64,000 bases of DNA from Clostridium sp. UBA699. Its GTDB lineage: Bacteria > Bacillota > Clostridia > Clostridiales > Clostridiaceae. Made by a program: the position numbers and the translations under genes. The notes beneath the pieces are model-generated. The model saw nothing but the letters and a program-made list of their open reading frames with translations, was not told the origin of the DNA and searched no databases. Positions within the stretch are counted from its first letter, which is position 1; every line of letters starts with the position of its first letter. Location of the stretch: positions 1 to 64,000 of the forward strand of contig DBML01000024.1 of NCBI GenBank assembly GCA_002298915.1. Reading direction: 5' to 3'. Shown piece by piece: positions 1 to 8,398 of this stretch.

Positions 1-5
1 ATTAC

Positions 6-869
6 TTACCTCCTACTCGATTTGAATTCCAGTTTGTTCAGCTCGAGCATGAAGTTCTGGATTTCCTCCTTTTCGAGGAACACGGAACCCACCTCCATGC
101 TGTGGGAGTGGTCTGTTTCGGCAATGCCGTGGAAATCCGAGCCCGCGGTGACCAGCTTCCTGTGCTCCGCCGCCATCCTCAGGTACCTGTCCGTCTCCTC
201 TATGGAATTGGAGTAGTACCTGGACTCCATGCCGTCAAAGCCCATCTTCAGCAGGAGCTCCACGTTGCTCTTCTTTATCAGAGCGGGGTGAGCCAGCACC
301 TTTAGCGCCCCTGCGGAGCTTAAAAGGTCCAGGCCCTCCTCTGTCGTCATCTTGACGCTGGGCACGTAAGCTGGGCTCTCCCTGTGGATTATGTTTTCGA
401 AGATGTAGTTCCATTCGTAGTTGTAGCCTGCTTCTATGATCGCCTTTGCGAGATGCGGCCTCGCTATTACACCGCTGGTATCCTTCATGATCTTCTCAAG
501 GCTTATCTTGATCGAGAAGGCTTTGTCCAGCCTGTCGACCATCTCCGCGGCTCGCTTGTACCTCTGCAGATGGATGTTCGAGAGGTGCTCCCTGAACTCG
601 TTGCTTATCATGTTTTCATCCTTGAAGTAGCCAAGCACATGTATGCTTTCGCCCTCATGGGTGGTTGAAAGCTCTATCCCGGGTATGACCTTGATGTTGC
701 TTTCCTCGCCAAGCCTGACAGCTTCCTCCACGCCGGCTACAGTGTCATGGTCCGTGATTGCGATCACATCCAGGCTGTTTTTCTTCGCGAAGTCTATAAC
801 CTCCCTCGGGGTGTATTTCCCGTCAGAGTATTTTGTGTGTATGTGGAAATCGCCCTTCATGTAAATCAT
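6..869 (-). CDS. PHP-domain phosphoesterase (TrpH/YciV-like)
   Basis: This 287-residue protein of the polymerase-and-histidinol-phosphatase (PHP) superfamily is a metal-dependent phosphoesterase fold. Visible metal-binding motifs are HIHT (residues 9-12), TDHDT (39-43), GIEL (64-67), RPH (137-139), AHP (193-195) and GSDFHG (243-248). The set and the length fit the TrpH/YciV group, some members of which act on short RNA or on 3',5'-bisphosphonucleotides. The substrate here is unknown. The start was chosen because GGGGGTGATTCC directly precedes the ATG; an ATG three codons later is less well placed. The gene starts four bases after the flavoprotein gene ends, so it is probably the fourth gene of the operon led by the 1621-residue protein. 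Confidence 0.8.
   Translation of the reverse strand: MIYMKGDFHIHTKYSDGKYTPREVIDFAKKNSLDVIAITDHDTVAGVEEAVRLGEESNIKVIPGIELSTTHEGESIHVLGYFKDENMISNEFREHLSNIHLQRYKRAAEMVDRLDKAFSIKISLEKIMKDTSGVIARPHLAKAIIEAGYNYEWNYIFENIIHRESPAYVPSVKMTTEEGLDLLSSAGALKVLAHPALIKKSNVELLLKMGFDGMESRYYSNSIEETDRYLRMAAEHRKLVTAGSDFHGIAETDHSHSMEVGSVFLEKEEIQNFMLELNKLEFKSSRR
9..16 (-). promoter_or_regulatory. Shine-Dalgarno site for a gene beyond the left edge
   Basis: On the minus strand the last codons of the PHP gene read AGTAGGAGGTAAGT. This contains a near-perfect AGGAGGT ribosome-binding site a few bases before the window ends. It suggests that a further minus-strand gene of the same operon starts just outside the window. 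The gene itself cannot be seen. Confidence 0.4.
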
Positions 870-873
870 GGAA

Positions 874-1935
874 TCACCCCCTCGGCTCGAATTCCTTCCT
901 GAAATGCTCTGCGTAAAGAGCGGCCTTCCTTTCTATGTTTTTAACCTTGAGTATAGCGCCTGGATCGTTTGCGGTCTCAGAGAACATCGCATACGGCGGC
1001 AGCCTGAAACCCTTATTTATGTTGAGCGCGCCGATCAGCTGCTTGCCCACGGAGTCGCTGCCGGAGTTACCGGAGACTACGACTCCGTACATGCACTTTT
1101 TGTGGAAGCTCTGCCTCTGGTACAGAACGGTCAGCCTGTTGATCGTCGCGGTAATGTTCGCGGCGAAGCTGTCGTTGTAGTTGGGGCAAAGCCAAACAAC
1201 GCAGTCAGCCTCCTCAATGGCGGGGAGGACGTTCTCGACCATGAATCCGCCGTAGAAGCAGGTGTTCCTTTTCGAGTGATGCTGGCACAGTGTGTAGGAG
1301 CAGCCCCTGCAGTCTGCGACCGCCCCGTTCTCTATCTGGATCTCGTTAATATCGAAGCCCTTAAGGTTGCCAGCTATCATCCTCCACAGGTTGAGAGTGT
1401 TCGAGAACTTATGAGGGGAGGAGTAGATCACTGCTGTTTTAGGGTTTTCTACGGGCCCGTGCGTGTACGAAAGGAACCTGTCGCCCAGGCGTCCGCTGAG
1501 CTCGAGGGATATTTCCTCAAGCGAATAGTCCAGGGTCTTCTGCCAGGTCATGAAGTTCCTGAGGCTGCCTGTAGCCTCAACCATTGGATGGCCCATGAAA
1601 GCGCAGCCCATGCTGTTCGCCAGGAATATCACGTCCTGGGCAAAACGCTTCGTGCCCAGCTCAGTTCCGCTGTGGATGAGAACCGAGCCGGTGGAGCCAG
1701 CGAAAGCGTTGGGATCCTTCGCCCTTATTTTGAGGATGAACTGGAGCATGTCCACGTCGAAGCCGGCATCGCCCAGCTCCACGGCGAAGAGCAGCTTCCT
1801 GCCCCTTAGATCGCCAGCTTCGTCTGCATCCTTCAGAACAGTGAAGGAGCAGAAGTTTCTCCTGAAGGAAGCCACCATGTTGTCCAGCTGCATCGATATG
1901 TCCTTTTTTGGAAGTATAATATACAGGTTGTCCAT
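874..1935 (-). CDS. Flavodoxin-fold / iron-sulfur-flavoprotein-like protein with an extra N-terminal domain
   Basis: The protein has 353 residues. From about residue 165 it resembles the NADPH-dependent FMN reductase / iron-sulfur flavoprotein family: a phosphate-binding loop SSPHKFSNT (172-180) is followed by four cysteines (209, 212, 217, 226; spacing CX2CX4CX8C), close to but not identical with the compact cysteine motif of known iron-sulfur flavoproteins. The first 165 residues match nothing I recognise. No signal peptide or membrane segment is seen, so it is probably a cytoplasmic redox protein. GGGGTGAGG precedes the ATG, and the gap to the upstream LDH-like gene is 20 bases, which indicates one transcript. 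Electron donor and acceptor are unknown. Confidence 0.65.
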   Translation of the reverse strand: MDNLYIILPKKDISMQLDNMVASFRRNFCSFTVLKDADEAGDLRGRKLLFAVELGDAGFDVDMLQFILKIRAKDPNAFAGSTGSVLIHSGTELGTKRFAQDVIFLANSMGCAFMGHPMVEATGSLRNFMTWQKTLDYSLEEISLELSGRLGDRFLSYTHGPVENPKTAVIYSSPHKFSNTLNLWRMIAGNLKGFDINEIQIENGAVADCRGCSYTLCQHHSKRNTCFYGGFMVENVLPAIEEADCVVWLCPNYNDSFAANITATINRLTVLYQRQSFHKKCMYGVVVSGNSGSDSVGKQLIGALNINKGFRLPPYAMFSETANDPGAILKVKNIERKAALYAEHFRKEFEPRG

Positions 1936-1955
1936 TTCAGCCTCACCCCTGATCG

Positions 1956-3212
1956 TTATTTGTAGTCCTTAAGATAATTATAAGTTTCCTCGATTTTTTT
2001 GTAAAGCAGAGGCGGCATTGCGTAGGTTTCGAACTGAATTCCGTGCGGAAGCTCCCTGTTCCTGGAGCCCATGTACACGCCGCCTATGGAGTTCGTGCTG
2101 TAGTGCCATCCGCCTCTGACAGTAGCCAGTATTGAGAGGGAGCCGGAGGACAGTGCAGGAGCGATGTATGGCTTGAAGCCTGCAGACCTGACCTCCAGGT
2201 TAGAGGCGGCCGCCTTGGCGGTAAGGTAGTCTGAGGCCTCCTCACTGTAGTTCGATACGCTGTCCGCTATTATGAGCCCCTGGCCGTGCGGGCCGAAGGC
2301 GCGGCCCTCCTCGAGGAAGCTTTCGTGCCTGCCGAGGTCCTTCGAGTAGTGGGCCGCCCTCGCATACATTACGCCCAGGCCGTAACCCTTTATCTGTTCT
2401 GGAGCCAGGCCCTTGAAGTCCAGCTCTCCGCTTTCGTCCCTGTTGCTGGCAAGGAAGGCCTCCCTGCAGAGCATGTCCACGGGGTCCGAAACCACTGCGA
2501 AAAGCCCCTTGAAGCCGGCAGCCCTCGCCAGCCTTGCGTAGTGGGATATTATCCTGGAGTTGCCCCTGAGCTGGGCAAGCCTCACGTCCGTCTCCTCGTT
2601 TCCCACGCTCGGAACCCCGACGGATACGCAGAATACGAAAACGTCGCAGTTGAAGACGTCCTCCTCCGTAGTCCTTGATATATCAGGGTACCCTTGGTTG
2701 TCTTCCGGTGGCAGGATCGAGTTGCACTCGAGCTCCCACCTGAGAAGCTTGTTGGCGTCCATGTCGAATATCTTGATTCCTTCTATGCAGTCACTTCCAA
2801 GAAGCCTTAGGCCGGAGCAGAGTATCCCGCCAACGTCGCCGAGGCCTGCCAGGGAAACCGTAAGCTTTTTTGATGCCGGCTCTCTCGAAAGCACCTCCTG
2901 CCAGCCCGGCCAGGATGAGTTCAGGGAGAACACGCGACCGTCTTCCACGGCTCCCTGAAGCCAGCCTGGAAGAATTTTGTCCGAAGTCCTGTTTAAAAGC
3001 AGCTCAAGGGTCTCCTCCTCTAGGAAAAGCTGCGAAGGAGAAGTAACCTGGAAGCTCCTCCTGGACTTGACCGGCTCCATTTCCGTCAAGGCGAAAATGC
3101 TTCCGCTGCAGCCTTCCGCATATTCACGGCCGACCTCCTCCAGGAAGCCTTCGCTCCTTTCGGACAGGGATATGATCAGCTTTCCGTTGCAGCTGTAGTA
3201 CTTCAGGTCCAT
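1956..3212 (-). CDS. Divergent lactate/malate dehydrogenase-like protein
   Basis: The protein has 418 residues, about 100 more than a normal LDH/MDH. Residues 1-115 are of unknown type. A Rossmann NAD-binding start with GLGDVGG (123-129) follows, then an acidic strand end near FDMD (149-152), a segment resembling the LDH region around CVSVGVPSVG, SDPVDM (242-247, compare NPVDV of LDH) and GPHG (307-310, in the place of the catalytic-histidine motif GEHGD). The usual LD-SAR segment with the catalytic aspartate is shortened to GVMYARA, so ordinary LDH activity is doubtful. The start codon overlaps the stop of the 1621-residue gene (TAATG), which implies translational coupling. It may be an enzyme or an NAD(H) sensor. 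Confidence 0.6.
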   Translation of the reverse strand: MDLKYYSCNGKLIISLSERSEGFLEEVGREYAEGCSGSIFALTEMEPVKSRRSFQVTSPSQLFLEEETLELLLNRTSDKILPGWLQGAVEDGRVFSLNSSWPGWQEVLSREPASKKLTVSLAGLGDVGGILCSGLRLLGSDCIEGIKIFDMDANKLLRWELECNSILPPEDNQGYPDISRTTEEDVFNCDVFVFCVSVGVPSVGNEETDVRLAQLRGNSRIISHYARLARAAGFKGLFAVVSDPVDMLCREAFLASNRDESGELDFKGLAPEQIKGYGLGVMYARAAHYSKDLGRHESFLEEGRAFGPHGQGLIIADSVSNYSEEASDYLTAKAAASNLEVRSAGFKPYIAPALSSGSLSILATVRGGWHYSTNSIGGVYMGSRNRELPHGIQFETYAMPPLLYKKIEETYNYLKDYK

Positions 3213-6200
3213 TATTCTTCCCCCTTTATGAATGTCTCGAGCCTCAGAAGCAGTTCGAGGTCGTTCTTGAGATAGTGAGTCGCGTTAAGGTTGAGGTCGT
3301 ACCTCATGTCTATCCCGTGGTCTGGGCACCTCGGAATGGTGAACACCTGGCCGAGGGAAGAAAGGTTGAGGTTCTTCTCGTTCACCTCGTGGAACTTTTC
3401 CTCTATCACGGTCAGGATGTCCATTGAGTTCTTTATGCACACCTTCGATAGGTTGAAGACGTCCTCGCTCTTTGTGTTCCTGATGAAAACAGGTGAAGTG
3501 TAAGGAAGTATAAGGTTGATGGATGGCAGCAGGTTTCGCTCCATGTACGCGCCCCTCCAGAGGGCGTCGCCGCCAATGAAAGGGTAGACCGAGGTCTCGT
3601 TGAACCAAAGGTTCAGCTTAGGTATGAAGTAAGCGCTTTCTACCTCCCTTCCCTGTATGTCCATGATATCCTTGCCTCGCCCCGACATGATCCCGCAGAT
3701 TATCTTCTTGACATTAACTTCCTCTTTCTTGAAGATAGGGTCCAGTGCCCTTATCCTGTAGCCCTTGTGGAGTATGTTGTCAACCAGTAGGACAGGCTTC
3801 TTGAAAGCCTTTATGACCTTGACCTGGATGTCTAGAGGCAGGTGGTGCGGGAACTCGTTTATATTGAAACCCTTCATGTTCGCGTTGAACACTTTTTCAG
3901 TATGAAGGGCTTTAGTAATTGTGTTGGGTATTATGAACCTGTCAAGGATGTCTCCGTAAGGGACACATATGAGGTCGCCCAGCTTCCTCGGCTCTGTTAT
4001 GAGGGTGCTGACTCCGTTTTCCCTGCAGACCTTCCTTATGATCGCCTGGTTCATGTAGTTTATGTCGAAGGAGAGGAGCAGCTTGCCTGGGTAGAGCCTT
4101 ACGATCGATTCCTGAAGCCTCTTCCTGGCGTCGAGTATGGTCTGCTTGATTTCAGGGTTGTTCCTGAAAGGCTCCTTTATGATGTTCTCTATGTCGAGGT
4201 TCAGCACGCATGGGTGGCTCATGTCGGACACGTAGACCGGCTTCTGGGTTTCCGGAACGGCCGTGAAGCCAGTTAGCTTGAGCAGCTGGTAGAAGTTGTG
4301 GTCGGTAGAGAATTCCCCCTCATCGCTGATAAGCTCCCTGTAGACAGCGTATTCGAAGTCCTGCGCCACAGCGTTCGCGAATGTCTCGGTCACGATCAGC
4401 TGGTCCATGTCTATTGTCTTGTCGTAGCTGAGCACCTTCAGTGTGTCCACGAGAAGTATCCTTCCTACCCTGTTCTGCCTGATGTAGCTTGCAACCTTTG
4501 GGTCGTTGAACTCGCCGTAAAGGTTTGTGGATTCGATCCTGTGGAACAGCGAGAAGGCGAGTATGCTGTCGTTCCCAGTGTTCATGATTACCAGCAGATG
4601 CCCGTTTGGTTTGGCGTAAGTATCGGTGAGAAGGGCCAGCGTTTCCGGGTTCCTTGAGAAGTAGTCGTACCTTGAGAGGAACTCCTGGATGTCTGCATGT
4701 CTGATCACCCTGGTTTCCATCTGGATAGGCTTGAGTATCGCCTTGTCCTGAGCCTCCCTCTGGTAGAAGCCGTTCTCGTAGATGTACTGCTGGGCCATAG
4801 GGTCGACAAGGCTCGAGAAATCCTTGTCCTTGTCGATAAGGGACCTTATCTGGGTCGAGCTGACTTGCTTGTTCTTCGGTGAAAGCGAAAGAATGATCTT
4901 GTCTCCGTGTATGTTGCTGAGCCGGCTCTTGAGCTTCCTGTCCTTCGCTCTTTCGAACACGATGTGCGAGAAGGAGTGAATCGAATCAGGGGCTTCCTTG
5001 GCCTTGTAGGACGAGGCGTTGAGCACGACGTCGCTTCCCACCGCGATGTAGACCTCCGATCCGGAGAAGTTTTCCTTGAGCGTCTTCAGGTTCTCGGGGT
5101 TGGCGATGTTGGTTGGGTAAACGTCAGGGTATATATATATTCCCAGCTCGTCAGAAACTGACATGTTCATGATGTATCTCCTGAGGAGGCTCGGCAGAGT
5201 CTTCTTTGACCAGGAGAAGCCGTCCACTGAAAGGTAGACCTCGAAGCCCAGGTCCCTTATCGAGATAGCTATCTCCTTGTGCCCCACGGAGAATGGGTCG
5301 AACGTTCCCGGGAAGAAGGCTATCTTTTCCGGAACTGCGATCTCGACCCCGCCGTTGTTGAGCATGTAGTCCGACAGGAACCTGTATATGTGGTTGAAGC
5401 CGGCAGCCCTGGCGAAGAAGAGCAGCTCCTCGCGCTTGTTGTCTGTTATGAGCGTGAGCATCTTCTTGCTGATGAGCTTGTATATTTTTAGCTTGTCTGC
5501 CAGGCTCAAAAGAGGGCTGCCGAATATGTCCTTGCCTATGACGCTGAAGGCTGCCTGCTTTACTTTTGAGTCGTAGTTCCCAAGACCGTTCAGCAGGATC
5601 CCAAGAATCCTCACGAGCCTTCTGTCGTTCTCCTCGTCGGATATGTCGAACCTGGTCCTGTAGAAGGAATAGTTCGAAACTGCTGTTCCCATCGTCTTAA
5701 GGATGAGGGATTTCAGGTTGGAGTTGGATACCTTTATCCTGTAGGAGGCGTCCTCTATAATCGCGTCCAGCTCTTTTGGCTCAAGCCACAGCAGCACCTG
5801 ACCAGCGTAGTAGGGGATGTATTCGGTGAACCTGTTTCCCTCTATCTCCAGCGCCCTCAGCAGCTCTATAGCAACCTCGTTCCTCTCGTCGACGGAAAGG
5901 AACGGCATGAGGGACAGTATCGATTTACCCGCACGTCTCCTCACTATCTCCACCTCGCTTACCTTAAGCAGGTTTGAGAAGTGGATGGAGGCGTGAAGGC
6001 CTCTCCTGGAAGGGCTCCTCATGGTGTAGTCGAGCAGCAGGTCGATCTGGTTCCTCTTGACTATCCAGTTTGTCTCGGTCTTCATGTTGCTCAGGAATAT
6101 CTCGGTAGAGGTTGTTTTGGTAAGCTCGCTGGTGCCGTCGTAAGCCTTAGCCTTGTCCTGAAGGCCCAGGAACAGGAATATCTTGTAGAGAAGAAGCTTC

Positions 6201-8077
6201 TCGGTCGGGGTTTTCGGCTTGAAGTCGCTGTCCGCGAAATAATCCCTGTACATGTCGAGAGGGCCGTTGGCCTCCCTGTACTTGAAGATCATGTTCAGCG
6301 AAGCCTCGAGGGCCTGTAGCCTTATGCTCAGGTTCCTCTTTTCAAGCGCCGAGCTCACAAACCTGAACAGTGTGGAAGGGTATACGCACTTGATGTCCAG
6401 AGGGATGAAGCTTGCGGTCTCCAGAAGGAACACATGTATCTCCGGAGCCCTTGACTCGGGATCGCTGTAGTACGACATTACTATGTCGGTGTACTCCTCC
6501 CTGTCCTTCTCGCTGCAGTGGGAAAAGATGGACTTGACGAGTATGCTCATGCTGTACCTGACGTAGAACCTGTGGGCGGGAACGAGCTTGGGGCTAGGCA
6601 TCAGAAGGAGCTCAAGGTAGTTCTTGAGAAGGTCACCGCTTGTGACCGCGAAAAGGTCGGCCTTGCCGGTTTCAGGGATCTCCTTCCTGTATTCCTCGTC
6701 GAATATGGCGATGAGGGTTCCCATGAGCTCTGCGCAGTGCCTTCTGATGTCATCTTCCGGGTGCACCAGGTTGTCGTAGAGGAAGTTCAGGGTCTGTATC
6801 TTCTGCTTTGGTGTAAGGTAGGCGGAGTACTCCTCGAGTATCCTTACGTACTCCCTGAGGTTCCTCCAGTCTTTCTCGCTGCGGGCGGTCTCGAGGATCT
6901 TCTCCAGCGAGTATTCGTCACGCAGCTCGTACATGAGGTTTATGTTGTGGCGAATGGCCGTGTACTTTGTGTTTTCGATTATCTCGCTTCCCTGCAGAAG
7001 TGCGAAATGGGTTTCGAGGGGATGGGATACGATGTCCGTTTTCGGTTCTGGATTTACCCCGAGGTGGACTATATAGTCCTCGAAATCCTTCAGCTTGGCG
7101 TAGACTTTCCTGTATCTTTTCGTCTTAGCGTCATCCACGTCCTCCAGCTTGTTCAGGATGACGTAGAAGGATTCCTCCAGGGAGTAGATTTTCATGGTCG
7201 GCCTGGAGGCGAGCGCATCGTTCTTGATCTTGAAGTCGCAGTATATGAGTATAAGCGATTCTATGGACAGGTTTTCAAGCTCGAGGTCCCAGGTCGAGTG
7301 GTTTATGGCGATGTGCCTGATGTAGTTTATGCCGTACCTTTTGAACCACTCGTCAGTGTAGTAGTAGTGGAGTCGCGGGACCCTCTTGACCTCCTCGCCT
7401 TTGCAGCCGTATTTTCCGATGTCGTGGCCGCCGGCCGAGCCGGATACCCTGCCAAGGTCCACTGAAACTCCGAGCTTGCTTAACTGCCTGCCCAGGGTGA
7501 CCGCCAGCGAGTGGACGCCGCATATGTGGTCAAGGGTATTGTAACCCATAACCTCCTGGCTGAGCTTCATCATCTCGTAGGCGTAGGTGGCCTGGAATGC
7601 CTTCACGAACTTCTTGTATTCCTCCGGATGCTCGAGCTCGTCCTGCTCCTCCTGGGTCAGAAATTCGAGAGGGTAGATGCTCTGCCACGACCCGTTGTCG
7701 GAAACCTTCTCTACGTCTGATATCAGCCTGAGGAACCTCAGGTATACCTCGCATGCCAGGTCGAAGCGCGGGTCGAGCTTGACGGTAACAGCGTCCTCGA
7801 AGGATTTGTTGAGGGAGTACTGGTATAGATAAGCCAGCCAGTCCCCGGGGGTTTCTCCGGACGTGATCTGGAGCATAAGACGTTCAAGTATATCAAGGGA
7901 CCTCCTGCAGGAATAGTCGCGGTCTGTAATCATGGCTTTCAGTGAAGCGGCGAACTGCTCGCTGCTTATGTAGCTGTCCATCAGCTCTCTTTCAAGGTTG
8001 TTTTTCTGAAGCCATTTGACCGCCGTCATCTTCCTGAACACTCTGCTGTATATCTCACCAAAATTTAATAAGCTCAT
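3212..8077 (-). CDS. Giant multidomain protein: HD domain, helical repeats, NadD/CoaD-like nucleotidyltransferase, PRTase-like C-terminus
   Basis: The protein has 1621 residues and no signal peptide. Residues 187-283 form an HD phosphohydrolase domain: His near 187, GGHDIGKYG near 215, HIAINHS near 257 and an Asp in YCDFK near 280. Residues 300-910 are helix-rich and look like HEAT-type repeats. Residues 918-1095 resemble a nicotinate-nucleotide or phosphopantetheine adenylyltransferase: FPGTFDPFSVGH near 920 is the T/HXGH nucleotide-binding motif and SSTQIRSL near 1072 is the usual C-terminal ISSTXIR motif. A poorly characterised block follows. Near 1429, VLLVDNILHKGYR resembles a type I phosphoribosyltransferase PRPP loop. 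GGAGGGTTAT precedes the ATG. It heads the operon with the LDH-like, flavoprotein and PHP genes. A role in NAD or adenylated-nucleotide metabolism or sensing is inference. HD and nucleotidyltransferase calls are firmer than the others. Confidence 0.65.
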   Translation of the reverse strand: MSLLNFGEIYSRVFRKMTAVKWLQKNNLERELMDSYISSEQFAASLKAMITDRDYSCRRSLDILERLMLQITSGETPGDWLAYLYQYSLNKSFEDAVTVKLDPRFDLACEVYLRFLRLISDVEKVSDNGSWQSIYPLEFLTQEEQDELEHPEEYKKFVKAFQATYAYEMMKLSQEVMGYNTLDHICGVHSLAVTLGRQLSKLGVSVDLGRVSGSAGGHDIGKYGCKGEEVKRVPRLHYYYTDEWFKRYGINYIRHIAINHSTWDLELENLSIESLILIYCDFKIKNDALASRPTMKIYSLEESFYVILNKLEDVDDAKTKRYRKVYAKLKDFEDYIVHLGVNPEPKTDIVSHPLETHFALLQGSEIIENTKYTAIRHNINLMYELRDEYSLEKILETARSEKDWRNLREYVRILEEYSAYLTPKQKIQTLNFLYDNLVHPEDDIRRHCAELMGTLIAIFDEEYRKEIPETGKADLFAVTSGDLLKNYLELLLMPSPKLVPAHRFYVRYSMSILVKSIFSHCSEKDREEYTDIVMSYYSDPESRAPEIHVFLLETASFIPLDIKCVYPSTLFRFVSSALEKRNLSIRLQALEASLNMIFKYREANGPLDMYRDYFADSDFKPKTPTEKLLLYKIFLFLGLQDKAKAYDGTSELTKTTSTEIFLSNMKTETNWIVKRNQIDLLLDYTMRSPSRRGLHASIHFSNLLKVSEVEIVRRRAGKSILSLMPFLSVDERNEVAIELLRALEIEGNRFTEYIPYYAGQVLLWLEPKELDAIIEDASYRIKVSNSNLKSLILKTMGTAVSNYSFYRTRFDISDEENDRRLVRILGILLNGLGNYDSKVKQAAFSVIGKDIFGSPLLSLADKLKIYKLISKKMLTLITDNKREELLFFARAAGFNHIYRFLSDYMLNNGGVEIAVPEKIAFFPGTFDPFSVGHKEIAISIRDLGFEVYLSVDGFSWSKKTLPSLLRRYIMNMSVSDELGIYIYPDVYPTNIANPENLKTLKENFSGSEVYIAVGSDVVLNASSYKAKEAPDSIHSFSHIVFERAKDRKLKSRLSNIHGDKIILSLSPKNKQVSSTQIRSLIDKDKDFSSLVDPMAQQYIYENGFYQREAQDKAILKPIQMETRVIRHADIQEFLSRYDYFSRNPETLALLTDTYAKPNGHLLVIMNTGNDSILAFSLFHRIESTNLYGEFNDPKVASYIRQNRVGRILLVDTLKVLSYDKTIDMDQLIVTETFANAVAQDFEYAVYRELISDEGEFSTDHNFYQLLKLTGFTAVPETQKPVYVSDMSHPCVLNLDIENIIKEPFRNNPEIKQTILDARKRLQESIVRLYPGKLLLSFDINYMNQAIIRKVCRENGVSTLITEPRKLGDLICVPYGDILDRFIIPNTITKALHTEKVFNANMKGFNINEFPHHLPLDIQVKVIKAFKKPVLLVDNILHKGYRIRALDPIFKKEEVNVKKIICGIMSGRGKDIMDIQGREVESAYFIPKLNLWFNETSVYPFIGGDALWRGAYMERNLLPSINLILPYTSPVFIRNTKSEDVFNLSKVCIKNSMDILTVIEEKFHEVNEKNLNLSSLGQVFTIPRCPDHGIDMRYDLNLNATHYLKNDLELLLRLETFIKGEE

Positions 8078-8112
8078 ATAACCCTCCTGCTTAAGTTTAT
8101 TCTAATAAGATG

Positions 8113-8141
8113 ATTATACTACAAAAGAACGCCTGAATCTT
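8113..8141 (-). promoter_or_regulatory. Possible promoter of the 1621-residue gene operon
   Basis: Reading the minus strand, a perfect TATAAT lies at 8118-8113, about 36 bases before the ATG. The -35 region 17 bases upstream (AAGATT) is weak. No better candidate was seen in the gap. Confidence 0.3.
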
Positions 8142-8260
8142 TAGAATTTTGCGTTTCCGTGCCGATTCTGCTTAAAAAGTAATATTTATTCATTTGTATA
8201 TTTATTCGAAAATATGAAACATATGGAATAAATCTGGCGGATTTTAAAAGAAATTAGCTA

Positions 8261-8289
8261 TTGACTTAAAATAAATATACTGTTATTAT
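8261..8289 (+). promoter_or_regulatory. Orphan sigma-A-type promoter
   Basis: TTGACT (8261-8266), a 17-base spacer and TATTAT (8284-8289) form a good plus-strand promoter. No plus-strand gene lies downstream; the next element is a strong terminator about 70 bases past the predicted start. It is therefore a candidate promoter for a small RNA. Confidence 0.5.
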
Positions 8290-8295
8290 TTATAT

Positions 8296-8398
8296 ATATT
8301 CAGCGATATATCACAAAATGGGTTCCCCCCGTTTGTATATATACATAAAAGGCATCAAACAAAAAACATCAACCTGTCTCAGGCTGATGTTTTTTGTT
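8296..8398 (+). ncRNA. Candidate small RNA of about 100 nt
   Basis: The 301-base gap 8078-8378 has no protein gene. A plus-strand promoter and a U-rich terminator bracket about 100 bases with no plausible reading frame. The interior has a run of six C (GGTTCCCCCCG, about 8330-8340), a type of motif that in Firmicute regulators such as RsaE/RoxS pairs with Shine-Dalgarno sequences. Its 3' end would be antisense to the last codons of the ThrE-type gene. Transcription has not been shown, and both ends are estimates. Confidence 0.4.

Noticed and set aside
868..1809. Open frame of 313 codons on the plus strand
   Set aside because: It lies antisense to the flavoprotein gene, lacks a ribosome-binding site and has no family features; it results from the codon bias of the real gene.
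6518..7465. Open frame of 315 codons on the plus strand
   Set aside because: It is antisense to the 1621-residue gene, rich in Val and Leu as expected for a complement frame, and has no recognisable motif.
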